A DNA stretch of 64,000 bases, from NCBI GenBank assembly GCA_021396245.1, contig WNYE01000037.1, positions 248,001-312,000 of the forward strand, written 5' to 3'. Each line of letters begins with the position of its first letter. Positions within the stretch are counted from its first letter, which is position 1. Position numbers and translations under genes: made by a program. This document shows positions 24,001-37,530 of this stretch, piece after piece. Source of the DNA: Sporothrix humicola. Taxonomy: Eukaryota > Ascomycota > Sordariomycetes > Ophiostomatales > Ophiostomataceae. The notes beneath the pieces are model-generated. The model worked only from the letters and a program-made list of their open reading frames with translations. It ran no database searches and was not told where the DNA came from.

Positions 24001-25987
24001 ACTCGCCCCCTAAAACATAAACAAAGACAAAACCACCCAAAGTCCACAGCCCCATAGTTAGTAGTTCGTGTCCTGCACGCTCCATTCAGCGGTGCTCCTT
24101 ATTCCGAAATGCCCACTGTAATATCCAAGTGTCCCAGTTGTAATCCACTGTAAACAGCGGATGCATGCCCCTATTTTCCAGTTTGATTTTTTAGGCCTAT
24201 TTTTGCTTGTCCTCCTCTGCTTCTGTCTTGTCCCAATCTCCACAGCCCATATTTCATCTTGGCCCCCAATTCCAAGCGTGGATCGGTATTGGCGTATCTG
24301 AGATCCATCTTATCCATATTTTATTGCAGATGGGCTCCAAATGGATCTCAATAATACGGCATTGTCTCCATTATTCGCTTTCGGCGGCATGCATCTAACC
24401 TCATAAAAAAAAAAACGAGATCTTTTGAAATCTCTGATGATTATGGGCCCGTCCAGAACCAAGCCCAAACTAAGCCCGTGTTTATTTTCTTATTCTGCTT
24501 ACGCCAGTTGTTTTTACATAACAATACTGAAGAACAACAAACGCCCCCCAATAACACGATAAATCACGCTGCAATAACTCGGATCTTGCGCGTTCTATTC
24601 AAGTTCCAGCACTCCCGAAATCATATCCACTCCAGGCAGCGAGAATAAATGTGAAAACTACAGCTGTTGACAAGTGGCATTTTCAGTAAATTTAGTGCAT
24701 ACAGTGGGTAAATACAGTGGACAGTATGACGCTGTAAGGGAGGCCACCGAGGCTTTTTCACCTTGCGACGGCGGGCGCAGTCGGCGGCCTACGGAGTTTT
24801 GCTAGGCTTTGTGGAGGCCGTTTCGCGCAGTGGCAAGACGAGAATCAAACGGAATTCTCGCTCGCCTAAACTACCAGACTACCCAGAACAATACCAACAG
24901 AACAGGCGACTCCACGAAAAAGAATAGGCTGTAGACTGCAGGTGGGCAGTCGATATTTTCAGCATAATTCTCTTTACAAATGCACTTTGCAGGGCTGGTG
25001 ATAATAGATGGTGGCTTGACTCGGTATTATCGGCGTGACAAAAGGTGACAAAAAAGGTGTGATTGTTGTGTCATTCTCACACCTTGATTTTCACCTGACT
25101 TTGCACTTTTTCTTTACACCTTTTTGGTCATATGCTCTGAATATTTTCATGATGACGCAGGATGCCCTTCGTTTGTCATTGTGTTATTTTTGTCACCTTG
25201 GTTGTATCGTATTTTCACCGTATTTCCTTCGCCTCGAACAATAGCAGTGAGATTATTGAGGAAGAAGGAAGATGATATTGTTTTGTAAGTGTGTGTCTAC
25301 GAATGTCGTTGCATTTCTCTCATCTCTTACAAGAAACGCCCGGATTCGGCATAGTCGGGCGATGCTGTCAAGTTTGAACAGGGGGGTGGTATTGGAAAAC
25401 AAAGGCGAATAAGACCACTACAAAAAGGCCAAAGCCTCGCAAGCCTAGACCAGGCAGCCACTGAGAGGCCGTAAAAAATTAGGCAAGGCGGAGGCGCTAT
25501 CACACCCTGCCACTAAATTCAACGACACCTCTTGACGACCTCACATCCTCTCGATCCTTCACAGCCTGCCTGGGCCTTCCGTGCAAGTCATAACACCCTC
25601 AGCTGTGTCATACAACAGGCAAATAGGCAGGAGGCAACAGGGCGATTCCTGCAGCACTCGTCTTCGGATGCATCAAAAAATAGCACGGGCAAAAACCAGG
25701 ACACCGACTGCCGTCCCTTTTCCTTCCCTCTTTCATCCCTATCGTTTTGATTAATATTGTCCCTGCTATTGTCCCAACAGAAAATAAAAATATGTTCGCT
25801 GTTCTTTAATATTCTATTTCATGCAATATATGAAAATACGGGTTTTGCAGATATGCCGTGCTCCGTTTCTTCGTTGGCTAGATTAATAATTCACGAGAAA
25901 CAAGCCGTCATCGGTGACTGTAGATTCATCAAAAATTGTATCCAGTGTGTAGACCGCCGAAGCGGTCGAATGCATCGTTCTCGACCG

Positions 25988-27860
25988 CCTATGGCCGGCG
26001 GCCAGAGGATACACTATCGACACTAATTGTGTAAGCGGTGGGCAGTGATGTTGGCGATTCGACTTCCCGAAAAGTCACAACATCGAGAACATCTATCCCT
26101 CTCGTCCCTTCCATCGGGATGTTGACTTGCAGAGGACGCAAGTGAAATCCAGTTTCCGTTTTTGGACGCCCTTCTTGTGATTGAATAGGTATAAGTCGAT
26201 TTCCTTTTTAGGAAACTTTCACGACCAGGGAGGCGAACTTTAGCATCGCTCACGTAAAAAAGGTCCAACAGTGAAGCAATTTCATCGACTGTTACGTGAT
26301 CATGCTAGAGAAAATCATCATGCCAAAAGCAACATGAATAATGCGGGGTTGTTACTGTTGGCTGTTGTGTCACGTTGAGATACGTATCTTTTTCCATCCC
26401 TAATTCCAACCGCCTGGCACCGTCAGTCTGCAGAGATGCACTGTCTCCCATGATTATGTAAATTAGAGCTCACCATCAGAAACCGTCCGGCACCATGAAA
26501 ATCCATCATCAACTTAAAAAAACCATCACGAAAAGTACTGTAATATAGATCTCTGCCTCGACGGAGCTGCCATACGGGGAGCTGCCGAGATCCGGGGTCT
26601 GGCGCTGCTCGAATCCCGGAGGTTGCGGGGCCCAACCAAGAGATGGACGCGGTCCAAACGGCACATAACGTTGCGTAGATGTTACGCGTCTAGCCTGTTT
26701 CATGGCCGTCATATCGAGTAATACCACGATTGTCACACCACGAGGCTTGTAGCGTTGAAACTACTCCAGCATCGACGGCGGTGGTTTTGCCAATAGGGTG
26801 ACCATCATGACATCTAGCATCATGTGATTTGAGGGCTAGGTCTAGAGGAGTAAGAAGACAGTTCATATGACGACTGCTTGACTGTGCCGCAGAGATATCT
26901 GATTATCAGATGCAACAAAGGGCGCAAGATGCATCCCCGTCAAGGTAGGCGATGAACACATGGACGATAGGCATCAGCGTGATGCTAGTTCGTGAGCACT
27001 CTGTAAGTGTCAATAAGGGATGATGTACAAGGCTAGATGACTGTTTGACTTTGAAATCCATCCAGCATGTAGGTTTTTATTCTTATTTTTATAATTATAT
27101 TTATTTTATTATATTTATTCCAATTAAAATGGCGAATTAAAAATAATTCAAATAAAATATAGACAAAGCAGAGTCAAAGAGTGCAGGAAAGAATAAACTA
27201 TAAAAATAAATAAATAAATAAATATTATTCAAATATCCTTAGGGGTAAGAAAATTTAGATAATAAATCAAAAACATGTATGGACAAAGAAACCCAGTAGA
27301 ATATGGTACATGTTGCGCAACTTGCGCATCTAGGGATAAGTAGTATCTAGGGATGTGAGCCAACTACTGAGAAGCTTCACTTTTTGCTTTGTTTGGACAG
27401 ACTACGATATACGAGACGTTGTCCCAACAACATGATCGGCCCTTTGGACTTGAGAGTGCCGGCATTCTGGCCCTTTCTTTTGCCTCTTTTTTCTTGTCAT
27501 CGCCCGTAGAGACCGGTCCGTCTCAGGCGTCACGAGAACGACGATATGCTCAGCGCCAGGCGTAAGGCTACGGATCTCGGGCGACGATGCCTCTTGGGCA
27601 ATCGCTAGGCAGTCGAGGTAGTCTCCAGGCAATCTGCAGGCAATCACGCCAACGATCTTCAGAAAGTCATCGTCCCGCGGAACGAAGCCGAAAAACGAGT
27701 GCGAAGAACGATTCTTCGAACGACGAGGCGATGGACGAGAATTCTCCATCGCCTTCTCCATCGCCTTTATCGCCCTCGGACGGCGAGAGGTCGTTCTCCC
27801 TGGCGGCGCATGTTGAAACCGAAAGAGTCTAGACATGTTCACAAAACTGGTCGACACCAT
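25988..27860 (-). pseudogene. Probable decayed gene with ankyrin-like segments
   Basis: Several stretches on the minus strand read like protein but lie in different frames. From high to low coordinates they are: a frame from ATG 27860 to 27402 (152 aa) containing 'DFLKIVGVIACRLPGDYLD'; 'GMHLAPFVASDNQ' near 26900-26938, resembling the TPLHLA-type start of an ankyrin repeat; 'LLTPLDLALKSHDAR' near 26805-26855, followed in another frame by 'MVTLLAK' (ankyrin-like second helix); a proline-rich segment at 26550-26735; and two overlapping frames at 25988-26300, including 'VTVDEIASLLDLFYVSDAK' and 'TETGFHLRPLQVNIP'. Stops and frameshifts separate them, and an A/T-rich block (27071-27250) interrupts the middle. 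I read this as a relic of an ankyrin-repeat protein. A working gene with several introns is less likely. Boundaries are approximate. Confidence 0.35.
27071..27250. repeat. A/T-rich block with (AAAT)n
   Basis: Almost entirely A and T, with an (AAAT)n run at about 27203-27224. It lies inside the putative gene relic and contrasts sharply with the G+C-rich genes of the window. Confidence 0.7.
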
Positions 27861-28790
27861 CCAAGACCATGGATGACTACCAGTCGACGGTGCACTCTCA
27901 GACTCTGTAGTCTCGGACTGTAATACAAGAGTTGCACTTGGTTGTTCAAGCGTAGTTTCAAAGCAAAGGCGGGATATGCCTTTATGGCATCTTATTGGCC
28001 GATTTGCCTATGTAAGACAGGAGATTGGCCGTCTTTAGATCGCGGGGTTTTCAATGGCTTCTGGTCTCGATGACATAAAGCGCTTCTATGTGGGAGGACA
28101 ATGGCCGTTTGCAACATCTGATTCGTTGATATGGGATAATGAAGAAGGGACAGCCTCGAGATAGACACCCATCGTTGAATTCCTTTGACTTCATTTGATC
28201 AACTTTTGATCAGCTTTTTGAATGACTTTGATCACTATTCGTCGATGGATCGGATATCTTTTATGCCGATATCAACTTGCTCACCATTTCTGTCCAAGAT
28301 CTTGCTCACCCTTCACTTACACCTTCGTCTCGATTCTACGCCTGCCGCCATCTCGTCATGTGGTTGATCAGTTGCCATTTTAGTGAGGGGGACGTTGTTT
28401 CGTTATCGAAGACTTGAAGAGTGATTTTCTGCATTAATTTTGTACAAAATTAATTCATTTATTCACAGCTGTTCACAAGTCTTCTTTGACTTTCAGCTAT
28501 GCCGATCCAATCTGTTCTTTCTGTTCTCTCTGTCCTCTTTTGCACAAGTGTGAGCTTGTCACTCGCCACCAGTCCTGATACAAGAAAGTTAACTGGTAAA
28601 GTACTCGACAGTGGCGCTGCACTATTTGCGCTGGCGAGGCCTGGTCGAGTCTGGTTCAGCCACATTAGCCTGACCAATCGACCTATCTACCACAGTATGC
28701 CATCGCCTGACCAGCCTAACCTCCTCACCAACCACACCACTAACACTCCAGCACACCACCAGCCACTGTAGTCTCGTCCCTAGCCGTATC

Positions 28791-28840
28791 TTTTGGTGTC
28801 TTTTGGTGTCTTTTGGTGTCTTTGGGTTTCTTTTGGCGTC
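28791..28840. repeat. Decameric tandem array TTTTGGTGTC
   Basis: Three perfect 10-bp copies (28791-28820) and two variant copies (TTTGGGTTTC, TTTTGGCGTC). On the minus strand the unit reads GACACCAAAA, sharing the AAGACAC core with 14029 and 55361 and the CACCAAA core with 37531 and 39201. T-tracts recur once per DNA turn. Confidence 0.85.
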
Positions 28841-31081
28841 GACGACGTATTTTCTCTATTTCTTCCCCTCCCCGCGGCAGGTGCTCCGGGGGGCGGATGT
28901 GCAGTTTCGTGCAGCTCGTGCAGTGTGGGCGTACTTTTGCACAGGCGAACGGGCTGCGCGCAAGTTCCAGGCCCCAGGCGAAAGCCGTCGAATCCGTCGA
29001 GCCCCGTCCAGGCCGTCAAGCCCAGTCCCGGGCAGTAGCGTGTGGCAAATCTCTTAACTCTGCACTGTCCACGTCTGTTCTTCTTCATGCGCACATCGTA
29101 TTGCCGTGTTCCTTAGGACTGGCTCGCTGGCTCGTCTGGGAAAGAAAAGTGGGTGTCGAGGGTGTGAACTATTGCTAGTGAGGACGATCTCCTTTATTTC
29201 TCGACGGAGAACAAGAAAAAAAAGGAAATACACAGCGGAAAGAAATCAGAAGACGAACTAAAGAAAAAGCCCGTGCGTCGTCAGCAAAGAGGAGAAAGGG
29301 TTTCTCTGCAAGAACAGAGAAATGATTGTCAACGGCGGAGACGGGCTGGACGGGCTTCTCGATGCAGCAAGTCGGAGTCGACGGGGCTCGACGGTGAGCG
29401 CCGATCTAAACTCGATCTGTTCAGGGGGCTGCACATCCTTAAGACGGGCGGGGACGACAGAATCTCGACAAGAGGTCTGCAATCGCCAAAAAGGCTACGG
29501 ATCACCGCCTGACCTCTTTCCTGGAGACAACGCTACGAGGAAATAAGGTGAGGCGAGGTTTCTTGGGCTTTCTTGGGCTTTCCTTTCCAGGCCTCTGCCA
29601 GCCCCCAATAGAATAGGGGGAATGGGGCACACTGGAGTTGCGTGCTAGCGGTTGTCGATGCAGATTGCTTGGCATGAAAGAGACAGTCGATGATTTCAAG
29701 AGAGTCTCGGAGAGGAAAGGATTCACATTTTTGGTGAAATCATAAAGATGGGGCAGGCAAGAAAGTGAAGTCAAGACAATCAAGACGAAAAGGGTATCGA
29801 GTAATTTTCGAGTAAAGTGGTTTCTAACCAAAAATATCAAAATGTCATGGATGAGGGCTTGAGGATCGAGGTCAAGGTGAAGGATAAACGGCCGAGATAG
29901 CCATGGGCCAACACGGCCAACCACTGGTTCGATTTTGGGTTCTTCTGGTTCATTCATCGTCGAAAGTGCAACAAAAGGGAGGGGTCGTGTGATGGGAAAA
30001 CAAGTTTGAACCAGTTTGAACCAGATTATCAGGGTGATCGAGGTGTGATGAGCAGCTCTGAAGGGAGGGACACTGACGACAGTTTTCTGGATCATCACAG
30101 TTGCAGCAATACGTCCAGATGTCGTAGAACAAACAATCGAATCCTCTGGAAGGTCCATTTCACACTCTTTTCATCAGTATTCTCCAACAGAAGCGCTACG
30201 AGGGAGAGAATTGACACATCGTGTCGACCACGCGACTCAGGAGGGGGGGGAAGAGATTGAGAGAGTTCTTGCCTTCGTTTTCCTCTTCTCTTCTTCAAAT
30301 CCATCCCTTGCCTTGCAACGTAAGATAGCAGGAAAGGTTGAGCGGCTGTTCATCACCCCAAATCTCAAATCACCAACACGAATTCCAGCAGACCCAGAAA
30401 TCAAAAGGCGAACAGACAAGAGGCTAGGCTCAAAACCGAATGCACCAAAACCCGAGAACGAAGCACGGGGACCGGACCCAACGAACAGACCGCTGGAACG
30501 AGCTTGCGTGTGATGGGTCGTGGATCATGATGGGATGAGAACAGGCTGGGAACAGACCTCAATAACACGACCAACACGAGGCACAATGGTCTGGGCGGTA
30601 TATGTCCTGGTTCCCTTCCTAGATCTTGCTCACGTATTCGCTGCCGAGGCGCCCAGAAGTGTGCTGAATGCACTAAATTTGCTCAAACACCGCCCCCAAT
30701 GCCTGTAGGAAAAGGAGGGGAAAGCGCTAAAAATGAAAAACTAAAAAAGGCTCGTGCAGGTTCTTGCGCACGTCTTGCAGCGGGATTGCCTGTCGAGCCT
30801 GTCCGCCCGGCACGCCCGGCGCAGCCAACAGACATCCCAGAAAACGCCCAGACCGCAAGAGAGATAGGCGGTTCCAGCGAAAATGTGCCTGTTGGTCCCA
30901 GGGAACAGAACCGGAAGGCGCTCGCCTTTTCGCTCGAGTTCGTTTTGCTGGGGTCACTGACAAGTTGACTTTTCATGGGCTTGTCCTGATCTGTTCATGT
31001 TGTCCCTTCTTGCGCTGTCTTGTTCGCCTCTTCGCTAAAACAAAGGGAACTACGAACAGGGCCGACTTCCGTCCCTAGCCA

Positions 31082-31102
31082 GAGTCTTGAGTCTTGAGTC
31101 TT
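31082..31102. repeat. (GAGTCTT)3 heptamer repeat
   Basis: Three consecutive copies of a 7-bp unit in gene-free DNA. Confidence 0.85.
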
Positions 31103-34100
31103 GGGGTCTGCCTAAGACGAAGACCAGCAGACGTTGTGATTCTTTCAGCCGTTCCGTAGTTTGGGGTCTGGAGGTCAGTCGCCTTCGTCCTCTTACAGTA
31201 AAATTCGCCTTCAGCCTACGTAGGCACGCAGTCTTGCATCCCCGATTGTTGCCCAAGAGCCTCATCTTGGGCGTTGTCAGGTTGTTCTCGCATTTTTGCA
31301 ACTTTGATATTCGTGGATACGACAGAGCCTCGCAAGCCTTGTCAACTCGGACTCGAATTCGAACTCTGGAGCCCTGGACATTGTTCTCCGGCACCTTCGG
31401 TCGTCCTTTTTTTTTTACAGTCTTCAAAAAATGCATTACGAGTACTCCGTACTCTCCGTAGCATCTTACGTATTGGGTGAGGGGCCATCTCCGGTGCCCC
31501 TTTGACGTGCGCAAGTGTCTTTTCTTCCAGAGCACCAGAGGCCCATCTCGACGCACGTTTTCTTACCGTATTTCCCACGAACAAGCCATGCCTTCCATGT
31601 CCACCCCGGTAGTGGTTCGTTCGGGGCTTGTTTCGAGGGACAGACGGCGAGACGATCTAGCGAAAGAAGCGAACGAGCGATGGCACGCTGTGGAAGGAAA
31701 GGTGTGACCAATATCGAAAATGTGATAGTGGAAGCAGAAAAGGGGAATGATGATGAACATCCTTTTTTTACATCTTTCTTCATATCCTTCTTCGTCTCAC
31801 CTCTTTTCCAATAAATCTTCTCTCACATTCTTCCCCTCTCACGTGGCCAGGTCTGGCCTGTTTGAATGTCTGTTGGTGTGATTTTTGGTGTATCTTGGGG
31901 CTCTTGGGTGGTCTTGGTGGTGTATTCAATCTTCTTGGAGGTCTTGGCCCACGTATGCCCGTATCTCATTCTGTCTTCTTCCATATCTTTCCCCTTTTCC
32001 ATGCACACACACTTTTTGGCACACACTTTTCTGCATCGAGACCTAGTTATTGAGGGGGAAAGAGTGTAATATCTCGTGACCATCTCCTTCTGTGCCCTCC
32101 AACATACACAGTATTTCCATATTTCCATATCTTACGTCGTTTGACTGTCATGGTTCGTCAAGGAAACTCGAGTGAGACGCTTGACCTTCCTCTTACTTTG
32201 TTTCGATATTGATAATGGCGCTGAACTGATGTGCTGGGATTGTGCCAGCGATAAAACTAAAATAGCGGCTCTTCTGGGGTGCTGCATAGCCTGAAACTGG
32301 CCGCTGCTGTCGAGCAGGACTATCATCCTTTCGTTTGGCCAGTGGCTTGTCTTTTGCCTTTTTTGGGGGCCTCTTGGGTGACTATCACTTGTTTTGCCCA
32401 GTCCTATTCTAGGAAACAGGCCGTCCAGGCCGGCCCAGCGTATCGACGTATCGATTTTATTGAGGAGTCTTGGGTAGTATTGACGTCGCAACGTCCTTCC
32501 TGTCTTCCTGCGGGCTGCTGCGTTATCTCACCGTTCTGACGGCCCTCTGCGGCCACTGGCCGCCTCACTCTCCACTCACCCACCACCCCCAGCCTTTTCT
32601 TCTTTTTCTCTGCATTTTTGTTTGCAGGCAGGCTGGCAGGCTCTCCAGGTCTGCACACTTGCAGGGGCCTGCAACGACGCTTGTCTGGGGTCCAAGCTCC
32701 TTCAACTTGCCCTCTGCAGGTCTGCAGGTCTGCTGACGGAGCATTTGCGCCTTCCTCCGCCTCTGTCGTTCTTTTCTTTCTCTCTCGTTGTGAACACCTA
32801 TGTCGACATGCACGGATGGGGGGCGAACTGTTCGAAATCGGCACTGTCTTTCTAGTTGTCCACGGCTGCCTTTTGGTGGCAAATCATGCAAACAATGCTC
32901 CTGGTGGACCGTGCAGCACTGTGCCGATAATGGCCGTGAACCCCTTGTCGATGACCCTCGTCTTTTTTGCTTCTTCCCTTGTCTTTTGTGAGCCTGTTTA
33001 AGGCTTGCCCGGGCGCCCTGACCATGATCGACCATCTGGGCTGTCATTCAGGGGCGAATCTTTTGATTTTTGGTATTCTTGAGTTGTTGTGCCATTCTAG
33101 GTCTGTCTCTTGCGTTTGATTTTGTTTGATTTCGTTGTCATCGGCCGAGCCTTGTCTCTCCTGTCTCTCAGTGTCAGAGATTCGCCCTGTCTGCCCTGTT
33201 TGCCCTGCTTTTTGCTATGATGTCTGTTCTGCCACGATCTTTCGACAATCATGCCCTGTAGAGCCACTTTTCCGGCGCGTGTCTCGCCTTGTCCTTGCTT
33301 TATTTCAGGGCCCTTTGATTTTCACAGCACTTGTCAAGGTTATTTTTGAATTTCAGGATCTTGCCTTGCTTGCCTCACATTGAGACATGGAACAAAGTCT
33401 AGAAAAAACTCAAAGAACTCGCAAGGGACTTTGCAAACCGCATTATCAACGGTTGTAAGACATGGGCGCCAATGGGCCAGATTCAAGATGGGGACCCATC
33501 CCCAGGGATGAGAGCAAAACAATGACAAGAAAAAGGACTGCCTCACTGATTCTCTCACAAAACGATCGGTTGGACAGGGCGAGACAGGTTTTCGAACATT
33601 GTGGGCCGTCTAGAAGGAGGTTACAAAGGGCGGTTCGGCTGCCGTTTCCACTGTTTCCACTGTTTGGACCACTGTATGAAATAGGGGCGAGGAAACACAC
33701 CAAGACAAAATGGCAGCCTCACATTTCACTTTTTCAATACTGTGGCCGTCGAAGATTGCTGCTCGCCTCGTTTTTCTCCCCCTGCAACTTCAGCCGGCGT
33801 GGCTTTCTAGCCAATCATCTTTCACTGATGGGACTGATGGACCCACCCACACCCGCCGCACGTCGCAATACACCAAGAAGACCCAACAGGCCTAATCTGC
33901 ACCACATGCACTGAAAAACTCCAAGAAAGACAGGGCCTAGACAGGCAAAAGCCTGCAAAAACCTGGCGAAGACCACCCACTGCGACACCCCGGCAAGACG
34001 CGGCCTCCCCTAAATTTTACGAGGCTGCAGGCGGTCAGAGTCGGCCACGCTATTTTATCTCGAAAAGAACAGGGGTTTGTCAACATTGAAGGAAAAGAGA

Positions 34101-34218
34101 GTTACAGCGCCAGGAGATTTCGACATTCGCATTGTGTCTTTCCTGTATCAAGGTAAGCTGGGGTAGGAGCGACACTGGGGGATGGTTTGAGGGCAATCGT
34201 GGGCGATATTACGATGCT

Positions 34219-34352
34219 GTTAAGAAAAAAAGGAAATACGGAGGGAAAATAAGAATGCGATTTTGTGAAGAAATATCGAGAAAAATAAATATAATAAAAT
34301 ACAATAAAAAAGAAAAGTTCAAAAAGAAATATTACAAAATTCGCACAAAATA
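34219..34352. repeat. A-rich low-complexity tract
   Basis: Mostly A with scattered G and T on the plus strand, including AAAATAAATATAATAAAAT. No coding potential seen. Confidence 0.6.
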
Positions 34353-36020
34353 AAAGATCGTGTCATAAAATACAGATGCATCGATATTCTTACAAAAAAG
34401 AAATAAAAATAAGACAACCGAATCCGATGGCCGAGAAAAGAAGCAATATTTCAGCATATGAACAGACAGGAACAGAAAAAAGGAAGCAAAAGTCACTCGA
34501 TGACCAAACGAAATGAGCACACCTCTTTCGTCCCTTGTGATGCCTTCTCTTTTTTTCTTTTCTGACTTTCTTTTCGTATCTTCTGGAAACGGGAGAGACG
34601 GACCAACTCTTGTCTACGAACATATTGTCGCGTGCCTGTGGTCTGTTCCAGTGTTCCAGCAGAAAAAGAAAAGAAAGTGATGAGGAGATATGGGCAAGAG
34701 TCGACAAGACTATCGAATGCACCCATCCCAGGTTGGATCGTATCTCTTGCACACCGTCTTCTCGTCTTCTTGCCTGCTCATCTCCAGGTTCTCATCATCA
34801 GGATTTTGCGGATGGTGCAGCAGCACTGGCGCTATCACATCTCGGCTTTTTTGTGGTCTTCCTTCTCGTTTCCTCGTAACAGTCTTTCCATCATCAGCTT
34901 CTTTCTCATCAACGCTCTCATCAATTCCCATTCGGTGCCAATAAACTACCCCCTGGTCGCTCTTGGGTCTTGTTCAGGTTCAAGTTCAGGTTCGCAAAGT
35001 TCGAAAGGGTTGCCTCGAAAGTGGGGACCAGCGAGAGTCTGCCGTTCCGTCTGTTCCTTTTTTCCTCTCGCTCAGAGGAACTATCCAACTTTTGGGACTC
35101 TTGGGTGCAGTCTTGGGCGGCCCTTTCCACTTTGGAAGCACCAACCGCGCCGTCCTATTGGCCGAACCAAGCCCAGGATGCAAAAAAAGCGAAATGCATG
35201 GACCATGGATGATGTGTGGAGAGGACGGCTGGACCGTGCCAGATCTAATTTTATTTTCGGCGTGCGGTCTTGTTCTCGCTGCCTTTCTGTGCCTTTTTGT
35301 GCTTGGGCGAACTTTGAACTGCGAACACCTGCATCGGTCTTATCCCAAAGGCGGAAGTGGGCCTTTTTCTGCGAATGACCGGCGTAATTTCTCATTTGAA
35401 TTTCAGAATATTCTGGACAGGGGGGGTGGGCTTGGGTTGAAGATGGGCATGTGGTTTTTTATGGGGTTTCCTTTCGAACTGGAGAACTGTTCCTGTTCCT
35501 GACGGAATGTGAAATTCGATTCGAGAAGGATACCTCGCAAGAAACCTCGAATTTGTTTGATTTATTTCTGGGCGTTTGGATGAAACTCTCGAACCGCTGG
35601 GATTGCAATATTGAGAATCGATTGTGTGCAGGACGGGACGGGAAATCGGTGCAATCAAAGTGTGTGCATTGGCCTGCATTATTGACCTTTTTCTTCGTGG
35701 ATTGTAAATGTAAATTGAGTGCTCAGAGCATGCACAATTTCACTGTGCATTCGATAAAGCTAAATCAAAAGTAAACAAGAAGGCTTGCCGTCTGCGCCGC
35801 GCTGGTGCTGCTGAAACGAAATAAGCCGCCGGTTGAAGTACTTTGGTGAGTATTACGATGTATCTCTGCTCAGAGACTGAACGCCACAACCAATAGTGAA
35901 CGCCTCTCACGCCTCCAATAGTGCAGAGCACAGTGCAAACTGTTAAAAAGCAAGTATCTTACGATAAAAATGCAGTGCTGAGAGGTAGAGAGAGACATGC
36001 AAGAACGTGCATGCGTTGAC

Positions 36021-36053
36021 TGCGTGTTTTCTGCGTGTTTTCTGCGTGTTTGG
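36021..36053. repeat. 11-bp tandem repeat (TGCGTGTTTTC)3
   Basis: Three consecutive near-perfect 11-bp units, followed by related TGC-rich sequence (CTGCATGCTGCACGC). Confidence 0.85.
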
Positions 36054-37530
36054 CTGCATGCTGCACGCCGTGCATTTCACTGTGCATTTCTGCACTGCAC
36101 AGGCCAGCATCTGGACCAGTGAGAGTTGTCAACTCGTCCAGTTTGCATATTTTTGGGATTTCTGGCTGCATTTCTTACGCTTTTTTGCCTCTGCCTCCAT
36201 ATCTTTGCTTGCATTTTTTACTTTTTTTTTACAGTGCATCTCGTCACCACCCTTTGGGCACCGAGGCATTGCATATCTCTCTCTCCCTGGCGTCGCTTGA
36301 TAATGCTTGGTTGCTTGTTTCTTGTCCTTTTCTTGTTTGTTTTGTCAACCCAATTGTGAAACGGGTTTCTAGTTTGCATTGCGACTGCGAGAATTGCGAG
36401 ACGAGGAGTGAGAGGCAGTGGGCATGAGACGTTCGAAACTTGGGGACATCGGACTTTGACATGGCATTTTCTCCATTTCCCATACTCATCCCCCTTCCTG
36501 TCCTTTCACTTTTCAAAGGTCCAAGCCATTCAGGGACCCCTTCGCCTCCCAACCGGGCGATCGTGACGGAAGAACAATGGGGAAACGACACAATGATGGG
36601 AAAAAGATAGGGCTCATAAGGCCATGGGGTGTATCGTAAGAACCGTAAGGCCATATCCATATCCGTATCTTGCCATAACCAAGATCATGGGCCCAGAGAG
36701 GTCAAAGGGCATTGCCCGATCGAAACCGTGCGAGGCAGTTCCTGAGGCAGTGGTGTTTCGGCAGACAGACAGCCAAGGGACCGTTGAATTTGACATTCAG
36801 TGTTTCTTTTCTGTGTCTTTCTCAGTCTTTCTCAGTCTTCAGAACAATGGAGGGCGATTACGTGGGAATGCGCCCCGAGACCCTTCACTGGGGGTTCGAC
36901 CTTGCCAAGATAAGCCTGGTTTTGTCTGGTTTGCGCTCCAATGAAGAGTTGTCTCCTGGCCAGGCTGCGGTATTTCGAGATTTACTTTTTTGAGCTTGTG
37001 AGAGACATCTTTTCTTTGTTGCATGGAAAGCCATGCGCCGCCATCACGACGCGTCCTTCAGCCGCCCAGAAGTCTCCAGTGGCGGATTTCTTGTCTATTA
37101 CGAGCGCGAGAGCGACGACTCCAAAGACTAAGGCTTCGGCCGTCGGTAGTGGAAAATCACAAGGGATCGAGGGATGGTCACCCGTTCATGCGCTGGTTCT
37201 TTTCTTTCGTCGTTTCCGCTTGTTCACAAGATTCGCAAACCTTGAACTACTTTTAGTTTTGTTTGTTAGTCTTGTCTCGCAGGCTGAGGCGCTGAGGCTA
37301 CGGGCGTTTTCATTTTTAGACCATTTTAGTGCCTGGCGATGGCGTTGGTGTTGGCGCAGCTTTTCCTTTTCCTGCGTACGATGTATTTTGGCTCGCTTTT
37401 TGGGTCTGGTTCTGGTCATCCTCCTGGGCCTGGGTCATGCCAAAAATAAGACGGCCTCCACGGAAGCCGGCGTGAGATTTGGTTGGGAGTTCGAGAAACG
37501 GCGTCAGGAGATGGAGGAAACAGAAAAAGG

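Larger units (their letters stand above)
12075..25987. other. Gene desert, left part
   Basis: Nearly 14 kb in which no convincing protein gene, tRNA or rRNA was found on either strand. Open frames are short, many lack ATG, and most are compositionally biased. The base composition is visibly more A/T-rich than the flanking genes. It contains the simple repeats listed separately (12744, 13687, 14029, 20261, 21057). The 16.6-18.3 kb section is less simple and has hydrophobic open frames on -, but nothing recognisable. Long non-coding transcripts or old relics are possible. Confidence 0.55.

Noticed and set aside
24747..24914. Open plus-strand stretch with protein-like composition
   Set aside because: No ATG, short, unrecognised; a stop lies just upstream in frame.
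26595..26625. tRNA T-arm-like sequence (CTCGAATCCCGG)
   Set aside because: No matching A box, acceptor stem or anticodon arm could be folded around it; it falls in the gene relic.
29502..30158. 218-codon ATG-initiated minus-strand frame, the longest of its kind in the desert
   Set aside because: No domain or motif, irregular composition, and codon use unlike the clear genes. A transcript would be needed to revive it.
34632..35378. 248-codon plus-strand open frame
   Set aside because: Begins without ATG, spans simple GTTCAGGTTC-like repeats and has no recognisable domain.
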